Source: Dehalococcoidales bacterium (GTDB taxonomy: Bacteria; Chloroflexota; Dehalococcoidia; E44-bin15). From it: 7,550 bases of DNA. Each line of letters opens with the position of its first letter. Within the stretch, counting starts at the first letter, position 1. Made by a program: the position numbers and the translations under genes. The stretch covers positions 1 through 7,550 of the forward strand of contig JAUWZB010000038.1 in assembly GCA_030615555.1 (NCBI GenBank), given 5' to 3'. The notes under the pieces were generated by a model. That model ran no database searches. It saw only the letters and a list, made by a program, of their open reading frames with translations, and was not told where the DNA came from. Positions 1-5,864 of this stretch are shown one piece after another.

Positions 1-982
1 TATGGTAAAGGTGCATTAGCGCTTGATCTATCGTTTGCATGCCGTACTGGGCACCTGTCTGCATGATGCTCCACATCTGGGCAGTCCTCGCCTCCCTGAT
101 AAGGTTCCTGATGGCATCGGTGGCGATCATCACCTCCATAGCGGCGACACGCCCTGTGCCGTCGGGCTTCGGAACCAGGGTTTGATAGAGTACCCCTTCC
201 AGAACGGTGGAGAGCTGAATTCGCACCTGTTGCTGTTGGTAAGGTGGGAAGACATCAATGATCCGATCAATGGCTTGAGGGGCACTGGGAGTATGGAGCG
301 TGGTGAGAATCAGGTGTCCTGTTTCTGCGGCAGTTAACGCGGTGGCGATGGTCTCCAGGTCTCGCATCTCCCCTACCAGGATAACATTGGGGTCCTGGCG
401 GAGGGCGTGCTTAAGGGCAGTGGCGAAGTCCAGGGTGTCTGCCCCAATCTGTCGTTGCGTGATGAAGCATTTATCGTTCTCATGGAGAAACTCGATGGGG
501 TCTTCGATGGTAATGACACGTCGGCTCCTCAGGCCATTAAGGTACTTGATCATCGTGGCGAGAGTGGTCGACTTGCCACTACCTGCTGGCCCGGTGACCA
601 GAACCAGCCCGCGTTCCTTTAAGGCCAGCTCTTTACATGCCTCTGGCAGCCCTAGCTCCTCAATATCGGGGATTACGGGTTGAAGCAGACGGAAGCAGAG
701 GCTAATGGTACCTCTCTGAAAGCAGGCATTGGCGCGGAAGCGTCCCATCCCCGGAGCGCCGTAGGCGAAATCTAGTTCCAGATTCTCCTCAAACTTCTTC
801 CGCTGCTCCTCAGTGGTGATCTCTGTAAAGAACTGCGCCACATCCTCGGTTGTCAGAGGAGGCAGCTCCGTTTGAGGAACCATCTCGCCATCGATACGCA
901 GCACCGGTGGGCTACCACTATTAAGGTGAAGGTCCGATGCCCTTTTTGTCATGGCATGCATCAAATGGCCACTAATATTCAT
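1..982 (-). CDS. pilT: Type IV pilus retraction ATPase PilT (C-terminus cut by window edge)
   Basis: This is the hexameric cytoplasmic ATPase that drives pilus retraction and twitching motility. The gene starts at 982 and reads off the left edge, giving 327 codons of a family usually about 345-370 residues long, so only the C-terminal tail is missing. The PilT/PilU/GspE landmarks appear in order. A PAS-like N-domain contains ASDLHL near residue 16. Walker A is GPAGSGKST at 131-139. The Asp box is VITIEDPIEF. Walker B is ILVGEMRD with the catalytic Glu at 205. The His box is GHLILTTLHT. The PilT-specific AIRNLIRE motif occurs near the end and favours PilT over GspE or PilB. The start is supported by GGAG at 991-994 (minus strand), 8 nt before the ATG. 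No other pilus gene is visible, so its partners must lie outside the window. PilU or another retraction paralogue is the main alternative. Confidence 0.9.
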   Translation of the reverse strand, partial: MNISGHLMHAMTKRASDLHLNSGSPPVLRIDGEMVPQTELPPLTTEDVAQFFTEITTEEQRKKFEENLELDFAYGAPGMGRFRANACFQRGTISLCFRLLQPVIPDIEELGLPEACKELALKERGLVLVTGPAGSGKSTTLATMIKYLNGLRSRRVITIEDPIEFLHENDKCFITQRQIGADTLDFATALKHALRQDPNVILVGEMRDLETIATALTAAETGHLILTTLHTPSAPQAIDRIIDVFPPYQQQQVRIQLSTVLEGVLYQTLVPKPDGTGRVAAMEVMIATDAIRNLIREARTAQMWSIMQTGAQYGMQTIDQALMHLYH

Positions 983-1037
983 TTGATTAACTCCTTTTTT
1001 TCGCCCCTTCCGCCCGTTTATATTTATATACTTATAT

Positions 1038-1065
1038 ATAATAGAATAAGCCAAGAACTTGGCAA
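1038..1065 (-). promoter_or_regulatory. Predicted sigma70 promoter for pilT
   Basis: Read on the minus strand, a -35 box TTGCCA (1060-1065; 5 of 6 to consensus) and a -10 box TATTAT (1038-1043; 5 of 6) are separated by 16 bp in an AT-rich stretch. The pilT start codon lies 55 nt downstream of the -10. The dyad GCCAAG-AA-CTTGGC (plus strand, 1050-1063) fills the spacer and overlaps the -35. The match is by eye only. Confidence 0.55.
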
Positions 1066-1162
1066 GACAATTCTCTTAGCACGAAATTGCCTCCTTGGCA
1101 TAAACCAATTTGCCTATTTTAACTGATGGAGGAGGGATAGCGCAATACCTGCATCATCGTAA

Positions 1163-1178
1163 CCCCGATAGATCGGGG
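1163..1178. other. Short inverted repeat between rimI and pilT
   Basis: CCCCGAT (1163-1169) and ATCGGGG (1172-1178) are perfect complements and would give a tight GC-rich hairpin just after the rimI stop codon. No T-run follows in the direction of rimI transcription, so it is a poor intrinsic terminator. It may only pause transcription or stabilise a 3' end. Confidence 0.3.
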
Positions 1179-1186
1179 GAAATGCC

Positions 1187-1840
1187 TCACTCAATAGATC
1201 GGGCGATCTGGCACAGGGCTGGCCACCATCTTTCGGCATGGGCTCGTTTTAGTCGCTGGAACTGGCTCTGAAAGGGGGCCGAGGTAAGCGTATCTGTGGC
1301 CATGATCACGCCATCCTCTCGATTATCGGTGTAATAGCCCCTCCTCACCCCATTTTCAGCGAAGCCGTATTTTTCGTAGAGTGCCTGGGCCGCCGAATTG
1401 GAGAGGCGCACCTCTAAGGTCATCACCTGGGCATGCCGCATCAGGGCGAGATCGATGGCGGAAATAAGCAGCAATTCGCCGATCCCCTGCCTGCGATACG
1501 CCTGGCGCACCCCTATAGTGGTGATATGAGCCTCGCCTGCCATGAGCCGGAAACCAATCAGGCCAACAATTCGTTGGCCTGAAGGAGATGCCTCCTCAGC
1601 GTAAAAGAAGCGTCTCACCCCTCCCAGGAGATGATCAAGCAGGGATCCACGCTGCTCCGCTTCTTTTATAGGCGCAGCATGGTTCTGCTCCTCGCAAGCC
1701 ACCAGGTAATGGACTCGTCTATTGGACAGGAGATCCCTTTTGTATGGTGGCGGAGGCCACTGAGTAGGGAAGCATTGCTGATCGATCTCGGTAGCCTGGG
1801 GCACATCCTCCAAACGCATCGGTCGTATTGCGTAACGCAA
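1187..1840 (-). CDS. rimI: RimI-like GNAT N-acetyltransferase with internal insertion
   Basis: This is a GNAT-fold acetyltransferase, most like RimI, which acetylates the N-terminal alanine of ribosomal protein S18 using acetyl-CoA. The fold opens with IRPMRLEDV (residues 5-13). Acetyl-CoA motif A is ITTIGVRQAYRRQGIG (106-121), followed by LEVRLSNSAAQALYEKYGF (142-160). The RimI-type end is RRGYYTDNREDGVIM (166-180). The protein has 217 residues against about 150 in E. coli RimI. The excess is a roughly 40-residue charged segment (about 51-90) between two core strands and a basic, Trp-containing C-terminal tail after 183. The start is TTG at 1840 with GAGG 5 nt upstream. The next in-frame ATG (1819) has no ribosome site and would remove the first beta strand. 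The protein substrate cannot be read from the sequence; another GNAT specificity is possible. Confidence 0.78.
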   Translation of the reverse strand: MRYAIRPMRLEDVPQATEIDQQCFPTQWPPPPYKRDLLSNRRVHYLVACEEQNHAAPIKEAEQRGSLLDHLLGGVRRFFYAEEASPSGQRIVGLIGFRLMAGEAHITTIGVRQAYRRQGIGELLLISAIDLALMRHAQVMTLEVRLSNSAAQALYEKYGFAENGVRRGYYTDNREDGVIMATDTLTSAPFQSQFQRLKRAHAERWWPALCQIARSIE

Positions 1841-1955
1841 GGCATCCTCGATAAGGGAAGGATAAATTATTTTATCATATTCTGCCTCTTGTTACTATCC
1901 TTTTCTCGCTGGATGGGTTATATTAATAGGGAACTTTACGAAGGGGTGAATAGCG

Positions 1956-3449
1956 ATGGGGAGGATAGTTAAGTTTTTCCTGGCAATGCTCTTGCCTCTC
2001 CTCTTCCTTGCCGGGGTATCGCCAGCCTTTGCCGATAGAGGGATGATCCCGGTATCCGACGTCTCCGTCTATGGGCCGGGTCAGAAGGCAATCATCGCCT
2101 GGAACGGGGAGGAGGAGATCCTCATCCTCTCTACCGATGTCTATGCCAGCGGCGATACGATGGTGCTGGAGCTCCTCCCTTTGCCCGCCGAGCCCCAGGG
2201 GATAGCGGCGGGCAATTTCGACTCCTTTGTGCAGGTCGAGGAGCTAATGATAGGTCATTTTCCTTTCTCATGGGGGGATGGATCCGAAGGTCGCCTGGCA
2301 GGTGATGGTGAAGGGATAGAGATTGTGTTTCATCAGGAGATCGGGGCCCATGACATTACTGTGGTCCGGGCCGGCGATGTGGCGGAGCTCATCCATTGGG
2401 CGGAGGGATTTTTGATGGACCACGGAATGGCACAGGAGATATCTTCTCCCAGGCTGGAAAGCGTAGCGGAGGGTTACATCGCGGAAGGGTACGAATTCTT
2501 TGTCTTTGACCTGATAGAGGTAACATCAGACCCACGGAGCATCGAGCCCATCTGCTATCGATTTGAGACCGATGTTCTCTATTATCCCCTCGTTATCTCA
2601 TCTGTCGCTTCAGGGGAAACAGAGATAAGCCTGTTCCTGTTGACCCCGGGTCTCATAAACCTTGCGGAACTCCCCCCGGGGATAACTGTCGGCCTCCTAT
2701 ACGGGCAGCCGGTACGATTTGAGATAAACGGGGAAGAGCTCCGCTCGATAGATAGTGAGGTCGCCGAATTACTGGGGGATAGCGCCTGGTTCACGGCGGT
2801 GAAATACGAGGGCGCTCTGGATGATCTGGAGAGCGACCTCGAGTTCGATAGCGGGCGCCGCGGCCCGGAACTGACCTTCCACTCTCTGAATGGGAGCTGT
2901 ACTGCTGAGGAGGGATCGACAGCCACCATCTCCCTTTTGGACGATAAAGTACTTTTCTCCGGCACGGTGATTGCCGCCACACCCTGCCATGAGCTGGGGG
3001 CGGAGCTGGTGGTCCCCTCCAATATCCTCTATCCCCAGGGGGTTATTGTGGAGCTCACCGCTTATGAGAGTCCTGACACCACCTGTATCCAGTGCATCGG
3101 TGAGCTCCCCTTTACCGGGGAGATCAGCCAGCTCGATCCCGGAGAATACGATATTTTTATCCTTTATGAAGGGAGCACTATCGCGCAACAAAGGATCGAG
3201 ATCGAGCCCCTGGGGTCGGCGTTAATTCCCGATTACATTCTTCAGGTATTGCGGGAGCAGGAGATTCAACGCCTGGAACTGACGGCGGTGGACGGCAGCG
3301 CATCCTATGTTGTCGAGGGGGTAGCTGAGGCGAGGCTGTTCTGGCTGATTCCAATACATGTGGAGATAAAGACCACCATAGGTGCCCAGTGGGGGGAGAT
3401 GCTTCAGGAGGAGACGCCCTGGTGGTCATTTTTCTGTAAACTTCCGTAG
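1956..3449 (+). CDS. Secreted protein of unknown function, DUF2330-like N-terminal region
   Basis: I do not recognise a precise function. Residues 1-26 form a clear signal peptide (basic start, leucine-rich core, AFA before the predicted cut), so the mature chain is exported. The next stretch, to about residue 230, is rich in beta strands. It contains VYGPGQKAIIAWNG (38-51), HDITVVRAGDVAELIHW (132-148) and a tyrosine/proline strand YYPLVISS (209-216). This order reminds me of the DUF2330 family of secreted proteins, recalled from memory and not searched. Residues about 304-418 look like a separate beta-sandwich holding four of the five mature-chain cysteines between C200 and C380, including CIQC (377-380). 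A conserved-looking tail follows (DGSASYVVEGVAEARLFWL, 446-464), ending in PWWSFFCKLP. No C-terminal anchor is seen. A ribosome site AAGGGGTG (1941-1948) precedes the ATG. The next gene starts 14 nt after the stop. Confidence 0.7.
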   Translation: MGRIVKFFLAMLLPLLFLAGVSPAFADRGMIPVSDVSVYGPGQKAIIAWNGEEEILILSTDVYASGDTMVLELLPLPAEPQGIAAGNFDSFVQVEELMIGHFPFSWGDGSEGRLAGDGEGIEIVFHQEIGAHDITVVRAGDVAELIHWAEGFLMDHGMAQEISSPRLESVAEGYIAEGYEFFVFDLIEVTSDPRSIEPICYRFETDVLYYPLVISSVASGETEISLFLLTPGLINLAELPPGITVGLLYGQPVRFEINGEELRSIDSEVAELLGDSAWFTAVKYEGALDDLESDLEFDSGRRGPELTFHSLNGSCTAEEGSTATISLLDDKVLFSGTVIAATPCHELGAELVVPSNILYPQGVIVELTAYESPDTTCIQCIGELPFTGEISQLDPGEYDIFILYEGSTIAQQRIEIEPLGSALIPDYILQVLREQEIQRLELTAVDGSASYVVEGVAEARLFWLIPIHVEIKTTIGAQWGEMLQEETPWWSFFCKLP

Positions 3450-3463
3450 CGGGTCATGGGCGA

Positions 3464-3865
3464 ATGATGCTCCGGGCGCATCACCTGATTTGCATTCTCG
3501 GCTTCAGCGGGCTCGGCTATTCCCAGGATTATGTGGCTAACATGTCCCAAATCGTGGCGCAACTGCGCTCCTCTCCAGAGACCCTGATCGAGATCGTCAG
3601 CAAGCCCGATGCCCTCTGTGCCTCCTGCCCTTTCCTTGAGGAGGGGGGATGCCGGGAAAGGGGCGCTGAATCGGAGGAGGTGGTGAGAAACCGCGACCTC
3701 GCTGTCATGGCGAGGCTGGGGTTGGTGGCGGGGGATAGAATAACCTGGTCCGGGGTCGAAGCGAGGATCCGCTCCGGGATAAGCCCCGAGGATTTGGATA
3801 TAATATGCCGGGACTGCCAGTGGCTGCCCCTGGGCTACTGCCAGAAGGGAATTGAGAGGCTTTAA
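3464..3865 (+). CDS. DUF1284 cysteine-rich protein
   Basis: This small cytoplasmic protein of 133 residues matches my knowledge of the DUF1284 family, whose members begin with LRAHHLIC-type sequence followed by GFSGLGYS. It has seven cysteines: C10 plus two equally spaced triplets, C52-x2-C55-x7-C63 and C115-x2-C118-x7-C126. The paired His-His at 6-7 and these cysteines suggest a metal or iron-sulfur site, but the family's function is not established. The gene starts 14 nt after the secreted-protein gene and probably shares its transcript. The start is uncertain: ATG at 3464 is followed directly by a second ATG at 3467, which gives the family-typical N-terminus, and neither has a strong ribosome site. 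It ends just before the arsR promoter. Confidence 0.82.
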   Translation: MMLRAHHLICILGFSGLGYSQDYVANMSQIVAQLRSSPETLIEIVSKPDALCASCPFLEEGGCRERGAESEEVVRNRDLAVMARLGLVAGDRITWSGVEARIRSGISPEDLDIICRDCQWLPLGYCQKGIERL

Positions 3866-3871
3866 CATTTG

Positions 3872-3901
3872 TTGACAGCGATATTTTTATTTTGGTATAA
3901 T
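3872..3901 (+). promoter_or_regulatory. Consensus sigma70 promoter of the arsR operon
   Basis: A perfect -35 box TTGACA (3872-3877) and a perfect -10 box TATAAT (3896-3901) are separated by 18 bp. The TGG just before the -10 also fits an extended -10. Transcription should begin near 3908, giving a leader of about 30 nt before the arsR ATG at 3938. A promoter this close to consensus would be strong unless repressed, which fits the operator dyad immediately downstream. Confidence 0.85.
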
Positions 3902-3921
3902 ATATGCAGAAATGCGCATAT
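3902..3921 (+). promoter_or_regulatory. Predicted ArsR operator, site 1
   Basis: ATATGC (3902-3907) and GCATAT (3916-3921) form a perfect 6-bp-arm dyad with 8 bp between, directly abutting the -10 box and covering the predicted transcription start. Internal palindromes ATGCGCAT (3912-3919) and GCATATGC (3916-3923) overlap it. Bound repressor here would block the promoter. A near copy lies at 4322-4341, which supports a specific binding site. Binding by the adjacent ArsR is inferred. Confidence 0.7.
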
Positions 3922-3937
3922 GCTGTTAGGGGTTAAA

Positions 3938-4297
3938 ATGCGGGATTTAGTCAAGGCTTTAAAAGCTCTTTCAGATGAGACCAGGCTCAGAATGCTGAAC
4001 CTGCTCTTGGAGAGGGAGTGCTGTGTCTGCGAGGTAGTGCAGGCACTGGAAATCTCCCAGACCAGGGCTTCCCGGAATCTGAATGCTTTGTATAACGCTG
4101 GCTTTCTGAAACTGAGGAAGGATGGCCTGTGGTCGCTGTACTCAATAGACCGAGATGGGATGAAAGAACACTTCTCCGATCTGGTCGAGGCTGTGAGGAA
4201 GGCGTTGGAGGGTAACGAAGTGGTGACGCTCGACATTGAGCGCTTGAAAAAAGCGGAGCGTGTCGGCCCTGCCTGCGTACGAGAGTCGGTGGAGTAA
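3938..4297 (+). CDS. arsR: ArsR/SmtB-family metalloid-responsive repressor
   Basis: This is a 119-residue winged-helix repressor that releases DNA on binding a thiophilic metal or metalloid, probably As(III) given the Acr3 gene downstream. KALSDETRLRMLNLLL (9-24) is the usual N-terminal ArsR helix. ECCVCEVV (27-34) corresponds to the ELCVCDL metal-box motif, giving C28, C29 and C31. The recognition helix is SQTRASRNLNAL (40-51), and the wing is LKLRKDGLWSLYSI (57-70). A further cysteine, C113, lies near the C-terminus. ATG 3938 was chosen because AGGGG (3928-3932) sits 5 nt upstream. An upstream extension of the frame would start inside the promoter and before the expected transcript start. 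It heads the operon and is probably autoregulated through the dyad at 3902-3921. Sensing of another soft metal, such as Sb(III) or Cd(II), cannot be excluded. Confidence 0.92.
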   Translation: MRDLVKALKALSDETRLRMLNLLLERECCVCEVVQALEISQTRASRNLNALYNAGFLKLRKDGLWSLYSIDRDGMKEHFSDLVEAVRKALEGNEVVTLDIERLKKAERVGPACVRESVE

Positions 4298-4321
4298 CGG
4301 GTCTCTTTTTTTACACTGCTT

Positions 4322-4341
4322 ATATGCGTTAATGCGCATTT
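4322..4341 (+). promoter_or_regulatory. Predicted ArsR operator, site 2, upstream of the permease
   Basis: ATATGC (4322-4327), 8 bp, then GCATTT (4336-4341) repeats the arsR operator with one arm mismatch. It includes the same ATGCGCAT core (4332-4339). Across 20 bases from 4321, 16 match the copy starting at 3901. A T-run with TTTACA (4310-4315) lies just upstream, but I see no matching -10 box. The site may therefore control an unrecognised internal promoter, or act as a second binding site within the transcript. Confidence 0.6.
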
Positions 4342-4360
4342 AGGGTAGTAAAGCGAGTAT

Positions 4361-5398
4361 ATGGAAGTTTTTATTGATCTACTGCGCGGTGGGGTCGATG
4401 GCTTAGCAGAATACCTGTCGGCACACGTCCTCACCTGCCTGGTACCCGCCTTTTTCATAGCCGGGGCTATCTCGGTTTTCCTTTCTCAAGCGGCGGTTCT
4501 CAAATATTTTGGGCCGCGAGCTAAAAGGTGGCTTTCCTATAGCGTAGCCTCAGTATCAGGCGCAATACTGGCTGTTTGCTCCTGCACGGTGCTTCCCCTG
4601 TTCGGCGGCATATATAAGAGGGGCGCTGGCCTCGGTCCGGCAATCGCTTTTCTATATTCGGCGCCGGCGATTAACGTGCTCGCCATCGTCTATACAGCGC
4701 GGCTGCTGGGCTACGATTTAGGCATCGGACGTGCCGTAGGTGCCATAGTGTTCGCCATCTGCACAGGTCTCTTAATGGCCTTTATCTACCGAAAAGAGGA
4801 AACAGCAAAGGATACACAGGCCTTTGACATGCTGGCCGCCAATTCAGATGGTAAAAGCCCGTGGCAGCAGACTATCTTCCTCGGCACTCTGGTTGTCATC
4901 CTGGTCTTTGCAGCCTCCAAGAACTGGATTGCAACCGGTGTTGCGGTGGCCGTTCTTGCAGTCATCCTGTGGCGCTGGTTTGAGAAGGGAGAAATGGTGC
5001 AGTGGATGAAGGAGACATTTCGTTTCGTCAGGATGGTAGTGCCCTGGCTTCTCGGCGGTGTATTCATTGCCGGAATCATTACAGTTGCTGTCCCTCAGTC
5101 GATTGTCTCGAACTTGGTGGGTGGCAACAGTCTTCCTGCCAATCTTATCGCCTCTTTCTCGGGCTCGCTGATGTACTTTGCTACCCTTACCGAGGTACCT
5201 ATCGTAAGGGCATTCATGGACCTTGGCATGGGCAAGGGGCCGGCACTGGCACTGCTACTGGCAGGCCCTGCGGTATCGCTGCCCAATATGCTGGTCATTC
5301 GGAAAATCATGGGGACCCAAAAAACGCTGGTATACATCGCTCTGGTAGTAGTAATGTCCACCATTACGGGTTATGTTTTCGGACTTATAGCACAATGA
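4361..5398 (+). CDS. ArsP/DUF318-family membrane permease
   Basis: This is a polytopic inner-membrane protein of 345 residues in the ArsP_1 (DUF318, UPF0718) permease family. Its characterised members export trivalent organoarsenicals. About eight hydrophobic segments can be seen, split by a hydrophilic loop around residues 143-170. The signature AVCSCTVLPLFGGIYKRGAG (71-90) places a Cys-x-Cys pair (C73, C75) at a membrane helix, followed by LYSAPAINVLA (98-108). A related segment occurs in the second half: TLTEVPIVRAF (275-285), then GKGPALALLLAGPAVSLPNM (291-310). This indicates an internal duplication. The start ATG 4361 has only a weak ribosome site (GCGAG). The gene lies 63 nt after arsR, with an operator copy in the gap. 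The exact substrate is uncertain: methylarsenite, arsenite or another soft metal. I therefore give no gene symbol. Confidence 0.85.
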   Translation: MEVFIDLLRGGVDGLAEYLSAHVLTCLVPAFFIAGAISVFLSQAAVLKYFGPRAKRWLSYSVASVSGAILAVCSCTVLPLFGGIYKRGAGLGPAIAFLYSAPAINVLAIVYTARLLGYDLGIGRAVGAIVFAICTGLLMAFIYRKEETAKDTQAFDMLAANSDGKSPWQQTIFLGTLVVILVFAASKNWIATGVAVAVLAVILWRWFEKGEMVQWMKETFRFVRMVVPWLLGGVFIAGIITVAVPQSIVSNLVGGNSLPANLIASFSGSLMYFATLTEVPIVRAFMDLGMGKGPALALLLAGPAVSLPNMLVIRKIMGTQKTLVYIALVVVMSTITGYVFGLIAQ

Positions 5399-5401
5399 TT
5401 T

Positions 5402-5410
5402 AAGGAGGTG
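5402..5410 (+). promoter_or_regulatory. Near-perfect Shine-Dalgarno site of the thioredoxin-like gene
   Basis: AAGGAGGTG lies 5 nt before the ATG at 5416 and is complementary to the 16S rRNA 3' end over nearly its full length. It is the strongest ribosome site in the window, well above that of the permease, and suggests the small redox protein is made in excess over the membrane proteins. Confidence 0.8.
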
Positions 5411-5415
5411 GGAAA

Positions 5416-5682
5416 ATGCAAATCAAGATTCTCGGGCCGGGATGTGCCAGGTGTAACCAACTGGAGAAGACGACAAGGGAAGTTGTGAAGGAACTGGGGA
5501 TAGACGCCAGCATCGAAGAGGTCAAGGACATCAAGAAGATAATGGAATATCCCATCTTGACGACTCCGGGGCTGGTGGTGAACGAGGAACTGGTCTGCTC
5601 CGGGCGGGTGCCGAACAAAGCTGAGGTGGCCCAGTTCATCATCAATGCCTGCGATAGGGAGGATGGAGCGCGAGGGGTGTGA
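5416..5682 (+). CDS. Small thioredoxin-like (redox-active disulfide) protein
   Basis: This 88-residue cytoplasmic protein has a minimal thioredoxin/glutaredoxin fold, like the archaeal MTH895/TM0996 type of about 77 residues. The strand MQIKILGPG leads to the active site C10-A-R-C13. The TTP turn (49-51) supplies the cis-proline, followed by GLVVNEELVCSGRVP (52-66). It would exchange dithiol and disulfide states with a partner protein or bind a soft metal. Extra cysteines C61 and C79 are not needed for the fold. It lies 17 nt after the permease. Genes of this type often sit beside DUF318 permeases and ArsR regulators, suggesting a role in reducing or handing over the exported species. The electron donor is not shown by the sequence. 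The last codon's GTG overlaps a possible downstream start at 5679. Confidence 0.88.
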   Translation: MQIKILGPGCARCNQLEKTTREVVKELGIDASIEEVKDIKKIMEYPILTTPGLVVNEELVCSGRVPNKAEVAQFIINACDREDGARGV

Positions 5683-5856
5683 AGTTTCTGGCCGGAGGCA
5701 ACGAATCTGGCTGAGAGCGAATGCGTGATGGGCTTCCCCATCAAAACCCCGGATACAATTGTGACCTCGCTGGGAAAGCTGAACGAGAAGGCGATTCCTA
5801 GAGTGAGGGGGAACACTATCTATAAGGCCCTGTTGGAAAGAGGAATCAGCGCCTGA
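5679..5856 (+). pseudogene. Possible small frameshifted reading frame
   Basis: This stretch has no intact conventional gene but looks coding. A GTG at 5679 overlaps the thioredoxin-like stop (GTGA arrangement) and reads VKFLAGGNESG before TGA at 5712-5714. Moving +1 at that TGA opens a frame reading ESECVMGFPIKTP and onward, ending ALLERGISA with TGA at 5854-5856. The pieces together give 59 codons plus one extra base. The second part alone could start at ATG 5728 (42 residues), but no good ribosome site precedes it. It could be a decayed gene, a sequencing or assembly indel, a programmed frameshift, or a real 42-aa gene. I do not recognise the product. Confidence 0.35.
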
Positions 5857-5864
5857 GGTGTATC

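Noticed and set aside
23..683. Plus-strand open frames at the left edge
   Set aside because: They are antisense to pilT, whose Walker A, Walker B, Asp and His boxes are unmistakable on the minus strand.
1861..1930. Promoter for the secreted-protein gene in the AT-rich gap
   Set aside because: Candidate boxes (such as TATATT at 1919-1924) lack a -35 at acceptable spacing, so no specific promoter can be supported.
1631..1972. Open plus-strand frame of 113 codons between rimI and the secreted-protein gene
   Set aside because: It lies mostly antisense to rimI, has no family features or ribosome site, and overlaps the next gene's start.
3869..3937. N-terminal extension of ArsR from an upstream ATG
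   Set aside because: It would begin inside the -35/-10 region, ahead of the expected transcript start, whereas ATG 3938 has a ribosome site at the correct distance.
4301..4312. T-run after arsR as an intrinsic terminator
   Set aside because: No convincing GC-rich stem precedes the T-run, and the operon appears to continue into the permease.
3862..4458. Minus-strand frame of 198 codons across arsR
   Set aside because: It crosses the arsR promoter, both operators and the start of the permease, and its composition is that of a shadow frame.
5680..5856. UGA at the end of the thioredoxin-like gene read as selenocysteine, with a following hairpin (GCCGGA 5691-5696 with TCTGGC 5706-5711)
   Set aside because: The frame stays open after the TGA and a hairpin lies at a plausible distance. 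However, the fold is already complete, no redox motif surrounds the codon, the stem is short with a wobble pair, and no selenium genes are visible. A normal stop is simpler.
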